64,000 nt of DNA from assembly GCF_014901205.1 (NCBI RefSeq), contig NZ_JACNMU010000003.1, positions 248,001-312,000 on the forward strand, written 5' to 3'. The position numbers and the translations under genes are program-made. Each line of letters begins with the position of its first letter. The first letter of the stretch is position 1. This DNA is from Meridianimarinicoccus sp. MJW13 (GTDB taxonomy: Bacteria > Pseudomonadota > Alphaproteobacteria > Rhodobacterales > Rhodobacteraceae). Below are positions 50,999-59,841 of this stretch, one piece after another. Under the pieces are notes generated by a model. That model was not told the DNA's origin. It did not search any database and saw only the letters and a program-made list of their open reading frames with translations.

Positions 50999-52659
50999 GC
51001 CGCCCTCCGCTCGGGCTCGGCCGCCGTGACGAGGCGCCGGATGTCGCGCTTGTTGAACTGGAACGAGATCAGCGCGGAGGCGCGATATCTGGTAAGGCCG
51101 TAGTCGCGCCGGAACTCGGGCGGCAGGCAGTTCAGCTGCTTTTCCGTCGCGTCCTGCTTCAGCCAGCCCTTCGACTTGAAGGCGCTCTCGTCGGTCTCGT
51201 GGGTGTTCAGCCAGTCGTCGGCCTGCGCGAGACAGACGATGCGCTCGCCCACGCTCAGGAGCCGCGTCGCCTTGCCTTTGGCGCCCCCGACCGCGTGCCA
51301 GCGGCCCTCGAGGAAGAACACGCCGCCCCAGGCGTGGAAGCCGTTGGCCATCAGCGCGGCGTCGTCGCCGAACAGGTCCACCCACGCGAAACTCGATTGC
51401 TCGAGAAGGTCGAGCTCGGTCATGACGAAACTGTCGATGGGCTCCGCGCCTTCGCGCGGCAACTCGCACCCGCAGATCGGGCATTCGGTGACCGCGATCG
51501 GGATCTCGGCCTTGCATTCGGGGCAGAGCTTCGTGGGGGCTTCCCCCAGCGTCGGAACGCGCCCGTCGAGATCGACATCCTGTTCCAGCGTGCCGTGGAT
51601 CAGGCTCGAGGTGCCGAAATCCAGAACCACGCAGTCGGTTTTCACGACACCGGGGTATTCCTCGGGATCGACGATGCGCAGGCCGCGCCCGACCATCTGG
51701 ATCATGGTTGACTTGTAGGAGCTGGGGCGCAGCAGCACGACGCAGGAGGTGGGCGGGTGGTCCCAGCCCTCGGTCAGCACCGCGACATTGACGACGACGC
51801 GGAGATCCCCCGCCGCGTAATCGGTGAGGATTGCCTTGCGGGTCTCGGCCGCCAGATCGCCGTGGATCAGCGCCGCGGACACGCCCGCCGCCCTGAACGC
51901 ATCGGTGACATGCTCGGCATGGGCGACGGTGGAGCAGAACACCACGGTCTGCCGGTCGCCCGCCTTTTCTTTCCAGTGGCGGATCACCTCGTCGGTGACG
52001 GGGGCGCGGTCCATGATGCCCGCCACCTCCGCCATGTCGAAATCCGACATGGTCTTTCGGACCGAGCGCAGTTCGTCCTGCACGCCCACGTCGATGACGA
52101 AGGTGCGCGGCGGCACTAGGTGACCCGAGGCGATCAGCTCGCCCAGCCGCACCTGATCGGCGACATTGTCGAAGACCTCGCGCAGACCTTTCCTGTCGCC
52201 CCGGTTCGGCGTCGCCGTGACCCCGAAGATGCAGGCGTCGGGATTGGCATTGCGCACCCGGTCGATGATGCGGCGATAGCTGTCGGCGACGGCATGGTGC
52301 GCCTCGTCGACGACCAGCAGGTCGAGGCGCGGCATGTCAGCAAGGTTCGAAGCCCGCGCCAGCGTCGGCACCATGGCGAAGGCGACCTGGCCGTTCCAGG
52401 ATTTCTCGGTGGCATCGATGACCGAGGTTGCGACGCCCGGCACCACGCGCTGGAACTTGGCACGGTTCTGCGCCGTCAACTCGTCGCGATGGGCCAGCAC
52501 GCAGGCCTTGGCGCCGTCGCCGATCATCTCGCCGGTGACCGCCGAGAGCATGATGGTCTTGCCCGCGCCGGTGGGCGCCACGCCCAGCGTGTTGCCGCGG
52601 GAGGCGAGCGCAGCCACACTGCGCTCGACGAAAGACTTCTGGCGGGGGCGCAGGCGCAT
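50995..52659 (-). CDS. DEAD/DEAH-box (SF2) helicase
   Basis: A 554-aa helicase: Q-motif region MRLRPRQKSF, Walker A APTGAGKT (about 28), DEAH (about 117), VTATPNRGD, then helicase C with IHGD and QMVGRGLR (about 325). A C4 zinc ribbon (CPEC...CPICGCELP, about 385-405) and a C-terminal domain follow. This gene type is common in alphaproteobacterial phages and may aid replication or recombination. Confidence 0.92.
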   Translation of the reverse strand: MRLRPRQKSFVERSVAALASRGNTLGVAPTGAGKTIMLSAVTGEMIGDGAKACVLAHRDELTAQNRAKFQRVVPGVATSVIDATEKSWNGQVAFAMVPTLARASNLADMPRLDLLVVDEAHHAVADSYRRIIDRVRNANPDACIFGVTATPNRGDRKGLREVFDNVADQVRLGELIASGHLVPPRTFVIDVGVQDELRSVRKTMSDFDMAEVAGIMDRAPVTDEVIRHWKEKAGDRQTVVFCSTVAHAEHVTDAFRAAGVSAALIHGDLAAETRKAILTDYAAGDLRVVVNVAVLTEGWDHPPTSCVVLLRPSSYKSTMIQMVGRGLRIVDPEEYPGVVKTDCVVLDFGTSSLIHGTLEQDVDLDGRVPTLGEAPTKLCPECKAEIPIAVTECPICGCELPREGAEPIDSFVMTELDLLEQSSFAWVDLFGDDAALMANGFHAWGGVFFLEGRWHAVGGAKGKATRLLSVGERIVCLAQADDWLNTHETDESAFKSKGWLKQDATEKQLNCLPPEFRRDYGLTRYRASALISFQFNKRDIRRLVTAAEPERRAA

Positions 52660-52673
52660 GGCCGGTCTCCCCC

Positions 52674-53303
52674 TTACTGCGCCCAGCTCGGCCGACCGGC
52701 GGCGCCGGGGGCGGACGCGGGCTGGCCGGGCTGATGTGCGGGTGCCGCAGGGGCGGTCTGCTGCGGGACATGCCCGGCTGCACCGTGTCCGCCGAACTGC
52801 AGCGGCGCCGTCCCCATGATCTGCGCGTAATCGCGATGATCCGGCGTGACCGCGCTGCGGATCTCGTTCTTGTCGTCGCCGCTGGCGTCGGTGCCGATAT
52901 CGATGCGGGCGATGAACTCGATTCCGTCGAGATCGGCGAAGCCGTTGATCCGCCGCGCCGCCTGCGCCTCGGCCGACATGTCTTTGTCGGAAATCCCGCG
53001 GGCCGAGTTCAGCATGCCGCGCACGAGGCTGCGGCCCATGTTCGCCCAGTCCGGCCCCTTCGGGCTGTAGAGCCCGATCAGGGTGAAGATCTTGCGCCGG
53101 GCGTACTGGCCCTCGGTCACGGTGAACTCGCCGTTGAGGTACACAGCACCCGTCGAGCCGCGCGTGGCATAGCCCCCGGTCCAGCCTTGCGAGGCATCGT
53201 CGAAGCCGCCGGGGCGGATGGTCAGGCGCACCTTGGCCAGCGTGCCCTTGGGGATCAGGTTGGTGTTGCTCTGCGCGTCGTTGAAATCGTTCCAGGAACC
53301 CAT
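52674..53303 (-). CDS. Putative ssDNA-binding/recombination accessory protein
   Basis: A 209-aa protein conserved beside Sak4-type ATPases in related phages: MGSWNDFNDAQSNTNLIPKG, VRLTIRPGGFDD, SPKGPDWANMGRSLVRGMLNSARG. The core looks beta-rich, followed by a Gln/Pro/Ala-rich tail, a layout seen in SSB-like proteins. AGGAGG lies 6 bases before the ATG at 53303, which set the start. SSB function is inferred from layout and neighbour. Confidence 0.6.
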   Translation of the reverse strand: MGSWNDFNDAQSNTNLIPKGTLAKVRLTIRPGGFDDASQGWTGGYATRGSTGAVYLNGEFTVTEGQYARRKIFTLIGLYSPKGPDWANMGRSLVRGMLNSARGISDKDMSAEAQAARRINGFADLDGIEFIARIDIGTDASGDDKNEIRSAVTPDHRDYAQIMGTAPLQFGGHGAAGHVPQQTAPAAPAHQPGQPASAPGAAGRPSWAQ

Positions 53304-53322
53304 GGGGAACCTCCTTTTCTGA

Positions 53323-54195
53323 TCAGGATTGCGGTTGGGATGGGGCGTCGGCCGCCGCATCGGCGGGCGGCGGGGTGTAGGTCAGGCGCCTGGGCGCTGG
53401 CGGGACGGGGGCGCGGATCTTCGTCATCAGGCGGCCGAGGTGAGGCTCCTCGACCTGATCCAGCCGACCGGAGCGGTCCTTGGCCGGAAAGCCCCACAGG
53501 TTGATCGTCTGGCAGACGAAGGCGCGATAGGGATCGCCATCGGCCTTCAGCTCGGCCATGGTGATCACCTCGTCGACGATCCCCGGCAGCTCCAACCCGG
53601 TCTTCGAGCCGTCGATCTGCGGCTGGAACACCTTGCGATTGAAGTCGTCGAGCTTCTCGTCGAGGATTCCGACGAACCAGACGTTCTTCGCCCGTGTGTG
53701 CTGGAGATGGGTGAGCCAGCCGATCATCTCGCGGCCGTGCAACCCGTAGGCCCCGCGCACATCCGGCTTGCCGGTCTTCTCCGACAGCGCCTCGGGCTGG
53801 CCCTTGCACCAGCCGAAGCACAGCCGACCCGCCACGGTGATCGAGTCCACGAAGATCGTGTCGTAGCGGTCGAGCGCGGCCGGATCGCCGAAGCGGTCGC
53901 AGACCGCCCTGTAATGTGCCGGGCTGTAGGGCTGCTCGTCGCGCAGCGCCGGGTTGGGCCCGCCGATGAACACCGCGAAATCCCGGCATTCCGTCCAGGT
54001 TCGCGGCCGGATGCTGTCACCCGCCCAGCCCTCGATGGCGAGATCGCCCGCCTCGAGATCCATGAACAGGGTCGTCGATGCGTTAAGGGTCCAGAGGAGC
54101 GAGGTCTTCCCGATGCCGGACTTGCCGAAGATGCAGCCCTTGATCCCGCGCGGTTCGGCCAGTCGCTGGTCGGCGCTGATGATCGGAAGGCTCAT
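53323..54195 (-). CDS. Sak4-like RecA-fold ATPase
   Basis: A 290-aa AAA_24/Sak4-type protein: Walker A GKSGIGKTS (about 24-32), TTLFMDLEAGDLAI, Walker B YDTIFVDSI (about 110). Phage Sak4 proteins promote single-strand annealing with an SSB partner. A Pro/Ala-rich C-terminus follows. It overlaps the upstream gene by 4 bases and lies 19 bases before the SSB-like gene start. Confidence 0.85.
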   Translation of the reverse strand: MSLPIISADQRLAEPRGIKGCIFGKSGIGKTSLLWTLNASTTLFMDLEAGDLAIEGWAGDSIRPRTWTECRDFAVFIGGPNPALRDEQPYSPAHYRAVCDRFGDPAALDRYDTIFVDSITVAGRLCFGWCKGQPEALSEKTGKPDVRGAYGLHGREMIGWLTHLQHTRAKNVWFVGILDEKLDDFNRKVFQPQIDGSKTGLELPGIVDEVITMAELKADGDPYRAFVCQTINLWGFPAKDRSGRLDQVEEPHLGRLMTKIRAPVPPAPRRLTYTPPPADAAADAPSQPQS

Positions 54196-54725
54196 TGATC
54201 GCCCCCCTGCGGGACGATCTCGATCTTCAGCGTGCCGGGCCGGACGGTGCGCGCGGGCTCGAAACCAGCACGGATCGCATCGGGCCAGGCGGCGTATTTG
54301 CGCTCAGGCACCTTGAACGCGATGTCGACATACTGCGCGGGATCGTCCCCGGCGGCGCTGATGCGCTCGACCATGGCAGCGAGACGGTCCTGATCCCAAT
54401 CCACCCGCTTCGGCAGATCGGCGACCACGGTGAAATCACCGTCGTCAAAGCGGACTGTGCCGGTGTCCTTGCCTGCGGCCTGCCGCTCCTCGGTGGCGCG
54501 GGTGGCGTAACGGACCGTTAGCGCGCCATCGAGGCGGGCCTTCGCGGCCTTGTCCCGCTTGATGCGCTCATCGACGTCGCGCTGCAGGATGGCCAGCAGT
54601 TCGACGGGCAGCTGGGCGATGTCCTGCAGGCCGAGGCCCGGCAGGTCGTCGACGGTGGGAGTGTTCGCGGGGAACGGCATGTAAGGGTCTCCATGATCGG
54701 CAAAAAGGGATTGGAAGGCGGTCAT
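54192..54725 (-). CDS. Hypothetical 177-aa protein in recombination operon
   Basis: A helical N-terminal half (LPVELLAILQRDVDERIKRDKAAKARLDGALTVRYATRATEERQAAG) with a beta-containing C-terminal half (VDIAFKVPERKYAAWPDAIRAGFEPARTV). Start ATG overlaps the upstream stop. No family recognised; co-occurrence with Sak4 suggests a recombination accessory. Confidence 0.65.
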   Translation of the reverse strand: MTAFQSLFADHGDPYMPFPANTPTVDDLPGLGLQDIAQLPVELLAILQRDVDERIKRDKAAKARLDGALTVRYATRATEERQAAGKDTGTVRFDDGDFTVVADLPKRVDWDQDRLAAMVERISAAGDDPAQYVDIAFKVPERKYAAWPDAIRAGFEPARTVRPGTLKIEIVPQGGDQ

Positions 54726-55078
54726 CACGCGGCCTCTCGCTCGGCGAGCAGGAGCGCGGACAACGACACGGCTGCGGCCTTCGGCTTGGGGCGGGCGACG
54801 GCGATGTAGGCGAACTGGTCGGGGCCCGTGCGCTCCTGCACCAGGTGCACGAGGCCCTGTTCGGCGGCCCAAAAGGCGCGGGACCCGAGCCGGGCCAGTT
54901 CCGCGCGCTGTTGATCCGGGAGCCGGGCGAACATCGGGAAGATGTCGAGGACCAGAAAGCCGCGATGGTATTCCAGCCGGTCGCCCGGCACGGCCTGCGC
55001 CACCCAGGCGCAGAACTCGATCTCGGTGAGCGGTCGGCGGGCGCGGACCGTGATGAAGGGTGTGGTGCCCATGAACAT
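54725..55078 (-). CDS. Hypothetical 117-aa protein
   Basis: Small alpha/beta protein (FITVRARRPLTEIEFCAWVAQAVPGDRLEYHRGFLVLDIF, LGSRAFWAAEQGLVHLVQER). A GGAGGAG ribosome site precedes the ATG at 55078. The form resembles small phage proteins beside sigma-like regulators; function unknown. Confidence 0.65.
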   Translation of the reverse strand: MFMGTTPFITVRARRPLTEIEFCAWVAQAVPGDRLEYHRGFLVLDIFPMFARLPDQQRAELARLGSRAFWAAEQGLVHLVQERTGPDQFAYIAVARPKPKAAAVSLSALLLAEREAA

Positions 55079-55100
55079 GATCTCCTCCTTTCGCCTCTAC

Positions 55101-55694
55101 TCAGGCCGCCGCGAGATCGTCCCAGGCGGGACCAAGACCGTGGGCGGTGAGGACGTGACGAAGATCGGCGAGGCGGCGGTAGAGCGCGGACCGGCTGCCG
55201 AAACCCTCGGCCGCGAGCGCGGTGACGGGGCGATGCGCCAGCGCCGCGCAGAACCGGCGATCCTCGGCCGGCAGCCGCGCGAGGGCGGCCTGCAGGGCGT
55301 GGTGAAGTTCGGTCACAGCCGCGGCGCAGCAGGTCTGGCCGTTCCAGGCGGCAAGCCCGTCGTTCTCGGTCAGCGTGTTGCCGACCGGCTCGCGGGCGCC
55401 GGCCAGCGGCACCTCGAGCGAGAACAGCGACCCACCCTGCGCACGGCGCTGGCGGTGGTGGCGCATCGCGATCCGCGAGGATTGGTTGCGCAGGACGATG
55501 TTGGCGAAGGCGCCGATGCTGCCGCGCGAGGGATCGTAGGCGGGCAAGCGGCGCAGCAGATCGACCAGAAGGTCCTGGCCCAGATCCTCGCGTTCGAAGA
55601 CCGGCAGACACAGCTTGCGTCGGAGCCGCTGTGCCGCCGCATCGGCCTCGCGGATGATGGTTTCAATGTCGTCGGGGGAAAGTTCGATCTGCAT
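55101..55694 (-). CDS. Sigma-70-like regulatory protein
   Basis: A 197-aa protein with a region-2-like helical block (REDLGQDLLVDLLRRLPAYDPSRGSIGAFANIVLRNQSSRIAMRHH) and a reduced region 4 (LARLPAEDRRFCAALAHRPVTALAAEGFGSRSALYRRLADLRHVL). It could redirect transcription to early or late phage promoters. First gene of the replication/recombination operon in reading order. Confidence 0.75.
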   Translation of the reverse strand: MQIELSPDDIETIIREADAAAQRLRRKLCLPVFEREDLGQDLLVDLLRRLPAYDPSRGSIGAFANIVLRNQSSRIAMRHHRQRRAQGGSLFSLEVPLAGAREPVGNTLTENDGLAAWNGQTCCAAAVTELHHALQAALARLPAEDRRFCAALAHRPVTALAAEGFGSRSALYRRLADLRHVLTAHGLGPAWDDLAAA

Positions 55695-56016
55695 CGCTGT
55701 GCGCCTCGGTCATCGTTTCTGATGAGCCCAAGGTGCCGGATGCGGTCGCCGCGCAGGTGGGAACGGGGTGGGAATAAGGTGGGGGTTTGGTGGGCCGCGC
55801 CGGTCTGGCTAGCCAGTCACCGTAGGCGAAGACACTGCCTGTTCAGAAAAGGGAGCCCACGCGTTCAGCGATACTCGACTTAAGCAGCATACGGTCGATC
55901 AGCGGGCAGGCGGCGGAAGAGCTTGACAACACGGCTCACCCGTTTGCACATGTAATCCGCGACTGACAGCGCATTGGTGCACAACCTTGCCAGTCCTCAC
56001 GGACGTCGGTCGCAGT
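55695..56016. promoter_or_regulatory. Promoter region of the recombination operon with G-run motif
   Basis: About 320 bases without a gene. Runs GGG-GGGG-GGG-GGGGG at 55759-55785 meet the G-quadruplex pattern and sit 65-90 bases upstream of the sigma-like start on the template-strand side. A further GGTGGG follows at 55789-55794. No clear -35/-10 could be assigned. Confidence 0.45.
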
Positions 56017-56733
56017 TCAACGATACCACATTTTTTCGGTCGGCCATGTTCTCGACTTCGCGCAAATGTGTATATTGGACGCCCGGATGACATCTTGTAA
56101 GCGATTGCGCCATGGAGCCGAATTGTCGCCGTATATGAACTGCAGGCAGTAAAGGAATATGTCTGCCAGTTGAATCATGCGACTGTGGTGCGATTTGGCG
56201 AAATGCACAGTATCAATGATCCGATCTATTTCCTTTGCTCGGCTCCACTCAGTGCCCCCCCTTCGGAAGCGACTTAAGCTCGCTACCGAAGTGCCAATAG
56301 CAGGCTCATCATAATCCCCAAACATCATTCCAATCGTGTCATGCTCATGAAGTAAACTGTTGAACTGCTCTGTCAGGTACATGAAGGCAATCTCGTCGTG
56401 AGGTTTAGAAGAGTGTGTAATGTTGCCTGGCCTGATCTCAATGTGTATTCTAAGAACATCATCTCTCGCTATTATTTCGAGTAGACGCTTCAAATATGAA
56501 ATTCGGATATCTTCCGAAACACCTTTGAAATGACCGTTTCCACGGCAAATCTCCTTACCGTGAAACTCGGTGTTCTTCCTGAGAAGACTGCTGCCGAACG
56601 CATCCTGAGAAACAGCATTTACCATATTTTCAACCTCAGCAACAATTGCGCTCGATACCGCGATACCTCCCAACCAAAAACTATCTTGTTGAGGCGGATT
56701 ATATTTCACTTCATCATAATAAAACAAAATCAC
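56017..56733 (-). CDS. DUF3800 protein (AT-rich accessory gene)
   Basis: A 238-aa DUF3800 protein with an RNase H-like layout: N-terminal FYYDEVK (Asp/Glu), FHGKEICRGNGHFKG, and the C-terminal HHSRMIQLADIFLYCLQ motif that places the family's conserved Asp. Base composition is distinctly more AT-rich than every neighbour, indicating recent acquisition. DUF3800 genes often lie in defence or mobile regions; nuclease activity is plausible but unproven. Confidence 0.8.
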   Translation of the reverse strand: MILFYYDEVKYNPPQQDSFWLGGIAVSSAIVAEVENMVNAVSQDAFGSSLLRKNTEFHGKEICRGNGHFKGVSEDIRISYLKRLLEIIARDDVLRIHIEIRPGNITHSSKPHDEIAFMYLTEQFNSLLHEHDTIGMMFGDYDEPAIGTSVASLSRFRRGGTEWSRAKEIDRIIDTVHFAKSHHSRMIQLADIFLYCLQFIYGDNSAPWRNRLQDVIRASNIHICAKSRTWPTEKMWYR

Positions 56734-56896
56734 TGCAAGCTCTCGCCTGATTTCCGAGTGTCATTTAGCCGGCCCATCACACCAATAAATCCTATCATGT
56801 AGTACCGTGTTCGTTGTAGCGATCATGCGCAGGCAGACGTCTATCGGTCCACAGTAAGTTACTGATCGTAGCGAAATCCGGATAGACCGAGAGGGG

Positions 56897-57847
56897 TCAA
56901 CCGTCGGCTACGATCTCTGCAGCCTGAACGCCAAGCCGGTAGCCCCTGTTTCGCACTGTCGCAATCAGGGCCTTGCTCTCGGCATCGGTAAACCCTGCCG
57001 CCTTGAACGCGTCGCGCAGCTCGCGGATCAAATCCTTGGCCTCGCGCGCCGTCGTGCCTTCGACATGGGCTCCGGAGGCGACCTGATCGCGCGACATCGC
57101 TTTCTCCAGCAGGCGTTCGAACACGGGGAAAATCTGACGCGACAGAATGACGGAGCGACCGTCCCATTGAACCTCGGCCGTTGCCCTTCGCACACGAAGC
57201 ACGGGCGCCAGCGGAACCGGCGCCAGAGCCGCGACATCGATTGCGACGCCGAGGCCATCCGAGGCAGGAATCAGTACCGCGAGGGTTTCGACCAGATGAA
57301 AGCCCGCATCCTGGTGTCGCCGGACAATCTCTTCGGGCAACTGCGGCGCGAGGATCGTGACGTCCGAGCCCTGCGCCGCCTGGCGCAACGATACGATGAT
57401 GCCGTCGCCGGTCATGGCTGCAGGCTCCAGTGAAAGAAACACCGCCCGACCCGTTGGCGTATCGCCGAGCCGCCAGAAGTTCGCCGCGGCGCGTTTCGGA
57501 GCCGCCCGGAATCCCGCCGCCGCGCCGATCACGGATGCCAGCGCGTCACCACCAATGCGGAACACGCGCAGATCGTCCTCGGTGAGATCGATGTCCTGCC
57601 GGCGGTCGAGCGGACATTCAGCACGATATCCATCGCCAGCTTTCCGGATCGACCGACAGGGGAGCCCGCATTCACAGGCATCGCAGACGTCCCAATCGGC
57701 GAGCGGCGCCTGTTCGACAAGGACACGTTTCGCCAGCAGCCGGTCGAAGACCGGACCAAAGAACGGCGCGGCAAGCTCGCCGGGCAGGATTGCGTCGTCG
57801 CCAGCCTCACTCAGCCGCGTCAACAACCTCAAAATCGTCTCGGTCAT
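56897..57847 (-). CDS. Unrecognised protein with Cys cluster and C-terminal OmpR/PhoB-type winged helix
   Basis: A 316-aa protein. Residues about 50-80 carry CDACECGLPC and a further Cys, a possible zinc site. The middle is an alpha/beta region without known motifs. The C-terminal about 100 residues (VQWDGRSVILSRQIFPVFERLLEKAM..., IRELRDAFKAAGF, LIATVRNRGYRLGV) match the PhoB-type winged-helix DNA-binding domain. Its start overlaps the 413-aa gene by 41 bases, so the two form a pair. It may be a sensor-regulator of the module. Confidence 0.65.
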   Translation of the reverse strand: MTETILRLLTRLSEAGDDAILPGELAAPFFGPVFDRLLAKRVLVEQAPLADWDVCDACECGLPCRSIRKAGDGYRAECPLDRRQDIDLTEDDLRVFRIGGDALASVIGAAAGFRAAPKRAAANFWRLGDTPTGRAVFLSLEPAAMTGDGIIVSLRQAAQGSDVTILAPQLPEEIVRRHQDAGFHLVETLAVLIPASDGLGVAIDVAALAPVPLAPVLRVRRATAEVQWDGRSVILSRQIFPVFERLLEKAMSRDQVASGAHVEGTTAREAKDLIRELRDAFKAAGFTDAESKALIATVRNRGYRLGVQAAEIVADG

Positions 57848-59048
57848 TCATCAGCCCGTTCCGTTCGATCAGCTTCATCACCCGCGCCTCATGTTGGGTA
57901 CGGCGGAACTGCACGACGCCCGGGGGCCGCAGCTTGACCGTGACCTGCGGCTGGCGCTTGCCGTCACCCTTGAACAGGATCCGGAACACGAGCTCGCCCA
58001 GCCGCCAGGCGCCGCCGAAAGAGACCGGCGTGCTGCCGAAATGCTGGAGCGCATCACCGCCGAGATCCCGCGAGCGCAGCGTGCGCACCACACGGGGATA
58101 CCCCTTCTTGCCGGGTGCCATCAGGTCGGCCGCCGCCTCGATGATCAGCACCTTGTCGATCAGTGGATCGTAGGCGGCGTCGAAGGCGAAGCCCGGTCCG
58201 GCCAGTTCGACCGGGCGCAGGGTATAGAGGTCCTGCGCATCGTCGCCGTCGAAGAAGCCGGGCCTGTCGAGGATGATCGAGGCGAAGAGTTCCGCGATCT
58301 CGGGCTGATGCGCCTTCCGGATGCGGGCCAGTCGCAGCATGCCGGTGTTCTCGGAGTATCGCAGCACGGCGTGGGAAATCTGGCGCACGCTGATGACCCG
58401 TTCGACCTGGCCCTCGACGACCGGCATGGTCGAAACCATGGAGCCGTGGCTGACCACGAGGTTGATCTCGTCATCGTCGTCGTAGTCGCCCACCCGGCAG
58501 TAGTCCCCGAGAAACGCGTCACGGAAGAGCGCAGCAACGGCCGTCCGGAACGCCTCGACCTTCTCCGCCGTCAGATCGATCGCGACGCCACGTTCCCGCC
58601 CGGCATATTCATGGAGGCGGTCGGCGGTGAGCATCGCCATGTGATCGGCGGCCGCGTCAAACAGATCGGGATGCTCCAGAAACACCCGGACGGCGATGTG
58701 CTTGGGATCATGCGCCTTGTTCGGCGAGTCCTCGTCGCCGGTCTTCATGTCGGGGAACAGATCGACGCCCTGACGGGCAGCCTGCGCCTGGATGATCTCG
58801 AGGCCGCGGGCATCGCCCAGTTCCGCGATGCGGTGCAGATCGCCGCGCAGCCCCTCGGGATAGCTGTCCTCGGCACCGGTCAGCAGCTTCTCCAGCGCTT
58901 CGCGGGCGGCATCCTCCTCCTGGTCCAGCAGGTCGACGGAGAAGCCTTTGTACTTGCCCTCGTGCCGCGCCAGCAGCGGCCTCATCAGGGCGAGATCGAT
59001 TGTCTTGATGAACCGGGGGTTCACGAACTTTTTCAAATTGCCGGCCAC
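57807..59048 (-). CDS. Unrecognised 413-aa protein, partner of the winged-helix gene
   Basis: Starts with basic VAGNLKKFVNPRFIKTIDLALMRPL; a helical, charged middle (ALEKLLTGAEDSYPEGLRGDLHRIAELGD), DYDDDDEINLVVSHGS near the centre, and a C-terminal half with GYPRVVRTLRSRDLGGDALQHFGSTPVSFGG. No catalytic family recognised. The frame reaches a TTG at 59069, but GTG at 59048 has AGGAAAGGGG 6-7 bases upstream and is preferred. Overlap of 41 bases with the next gene shows coupled expression. Confidence 0.6.
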   Translation of the reverse strand: MAGNLKKFVNPRFIKTIDLALMRPLLARHEGKYKGFSVDLLDQEEDAAREALEKLLTGAEDSYPEGLRGDLHRIAELGDARGLEIIQAQAARQGVDLFPDMKTGDEDSPNKAHDPKHIAVRVFLEHPDLFDAAADHMAMLTADRLHEYAGRERGVAIDLTAEKVEAFRTAVAALFRDAFLGDYCRVGDYDDDDEINLVVSHGSMVSTMPVVEGQVERVISVRQISHAVLRYSENTGMLRLARIRKAHQPEIAELFASIILDRPGFFDGDDAQDLYTLRPVELAGPGFAFDAAYDPLIDKVLIIEAAADLMAPGKKGYPRVVRTLRSRDLGGDALQHFGSTPVSFGGAWRLGELVFRILFKGDGKRQPQVTVKLRPPGVVQFRRTQHEARVMKLIERNGLMNDRDDFEVVDAAE

Positions 59049-59185
59049 GACGAATCCCCTTTCCTGCAAGACAAGTGTTCCTGTTACGTTCTTTTGATCG
59101 ATTCTTCAACCTGTGCGGGATCGCTTGGGACGCTTTCCGACATCAACGAGTAGAGGCCAGAGGAGACGACTGCTCCGAGGCATGC

Positions 59186-59389
59186 ATGAAACGCCCCAAT
59201 CCGCTCCCGCCCGACCAGATGACGCCCGCAGAGCGCCGTGCCGAATTATGCGGTCTGTTGGCGCTCGGGCTGGTTCGGCTACGGATGCGGGATGGGGGCG
59301 AAGTATCTGAGGATACTGGAGAACGTTGCCTACACTATCCGCCCGACCAATGCCGTCATGCAACTCCAACGCACCGGAGAAATGCATGA
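59186..59389 (+). CDS. Small 67-aa protein preceding DUF2924
   Basis: Residues such as PLPPDQMTPAERRAELCGLLALGLVRLR form a short conserved helix typical of small genes found just before DUF2924/recombinase genes. GAGG lies 5-6 bases upstream of the ATG. It overlaps the DUF2924 start by 4 bases. Role unknown, probably linked to the integration module. Confidence 0.7.
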   Translation: MKRPNPLPPDQMTPAERRAELCGLLALGLVRLRMRDGGEVSEDTGERCLHYPPDQCRHATPTHRRNA

Positions 59390-59841
59390 ACAAGCCCGAT
59401 CCCATCCCCGCGCGCCTAGCCGCGCTCAAGACCACGCCGACGCCCGACCTGAAGAAACAGTGGCGCGACCTGTTCGACAGCGAGCCGCCGCCCTTCAACC
59501 GGCGCTACCTTGAATCACGCCTAGCCTATCGCATCCAGGAACTCGCCTACGGCGGGCTGAAGCCCGAGACAATCAGGCGGCTGGAACGGCTGGGCGACGA
59601 ACTGGACGGCGGCGATCGGGCGAAGCGGAGCATCCGCGCCGATCGCGACCGCCCGATCACTGGCACGCGGCTGCTGCGCGAGTGGCAGGGCGTCGAACAG
59701 ATCGTCACCGTCACCGCCGACGGCTTCGAGTGGCAGGGGCGACCCTACAAGTCGCTGTCCGCCATCGCCCGCGCGATCACCGGCACGCGCTGGAACGGCT
59801 GGATCTTCTTCGGGCTCAAGAACCACAGGGGGCGGACATGA
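59386..59841 (+). CDS. DUF2924 protein of the integration module
   Basis: A 151-aa basic protein: LKKQWRDLFDSEPPPFNRRYLESRLAYRIQELAYGGL and PITGTRLLREWQGVEQIVTV, FEWQGRPYKSLSAIARAITGTRWNGWIFFGL. DUF2924 genes regularly precede large serine recombinases in alphaproteobacteria. It overlaps the recombinase start by 4 bases. Confidence 0.9.
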   Translation: MNKPDPIPARLAALKTTPTPDLKKQWRDLFDSEPPPFNRRYLESRLAYRIQELAYGGLKPETIRRLERLGDELDGGDRAKRSIRADRDRPITGTRLLREWQGVEQIVTVTADGFEWQGRPYKSLSAIARAITGTRWNGWIFFGLKNHRGRT

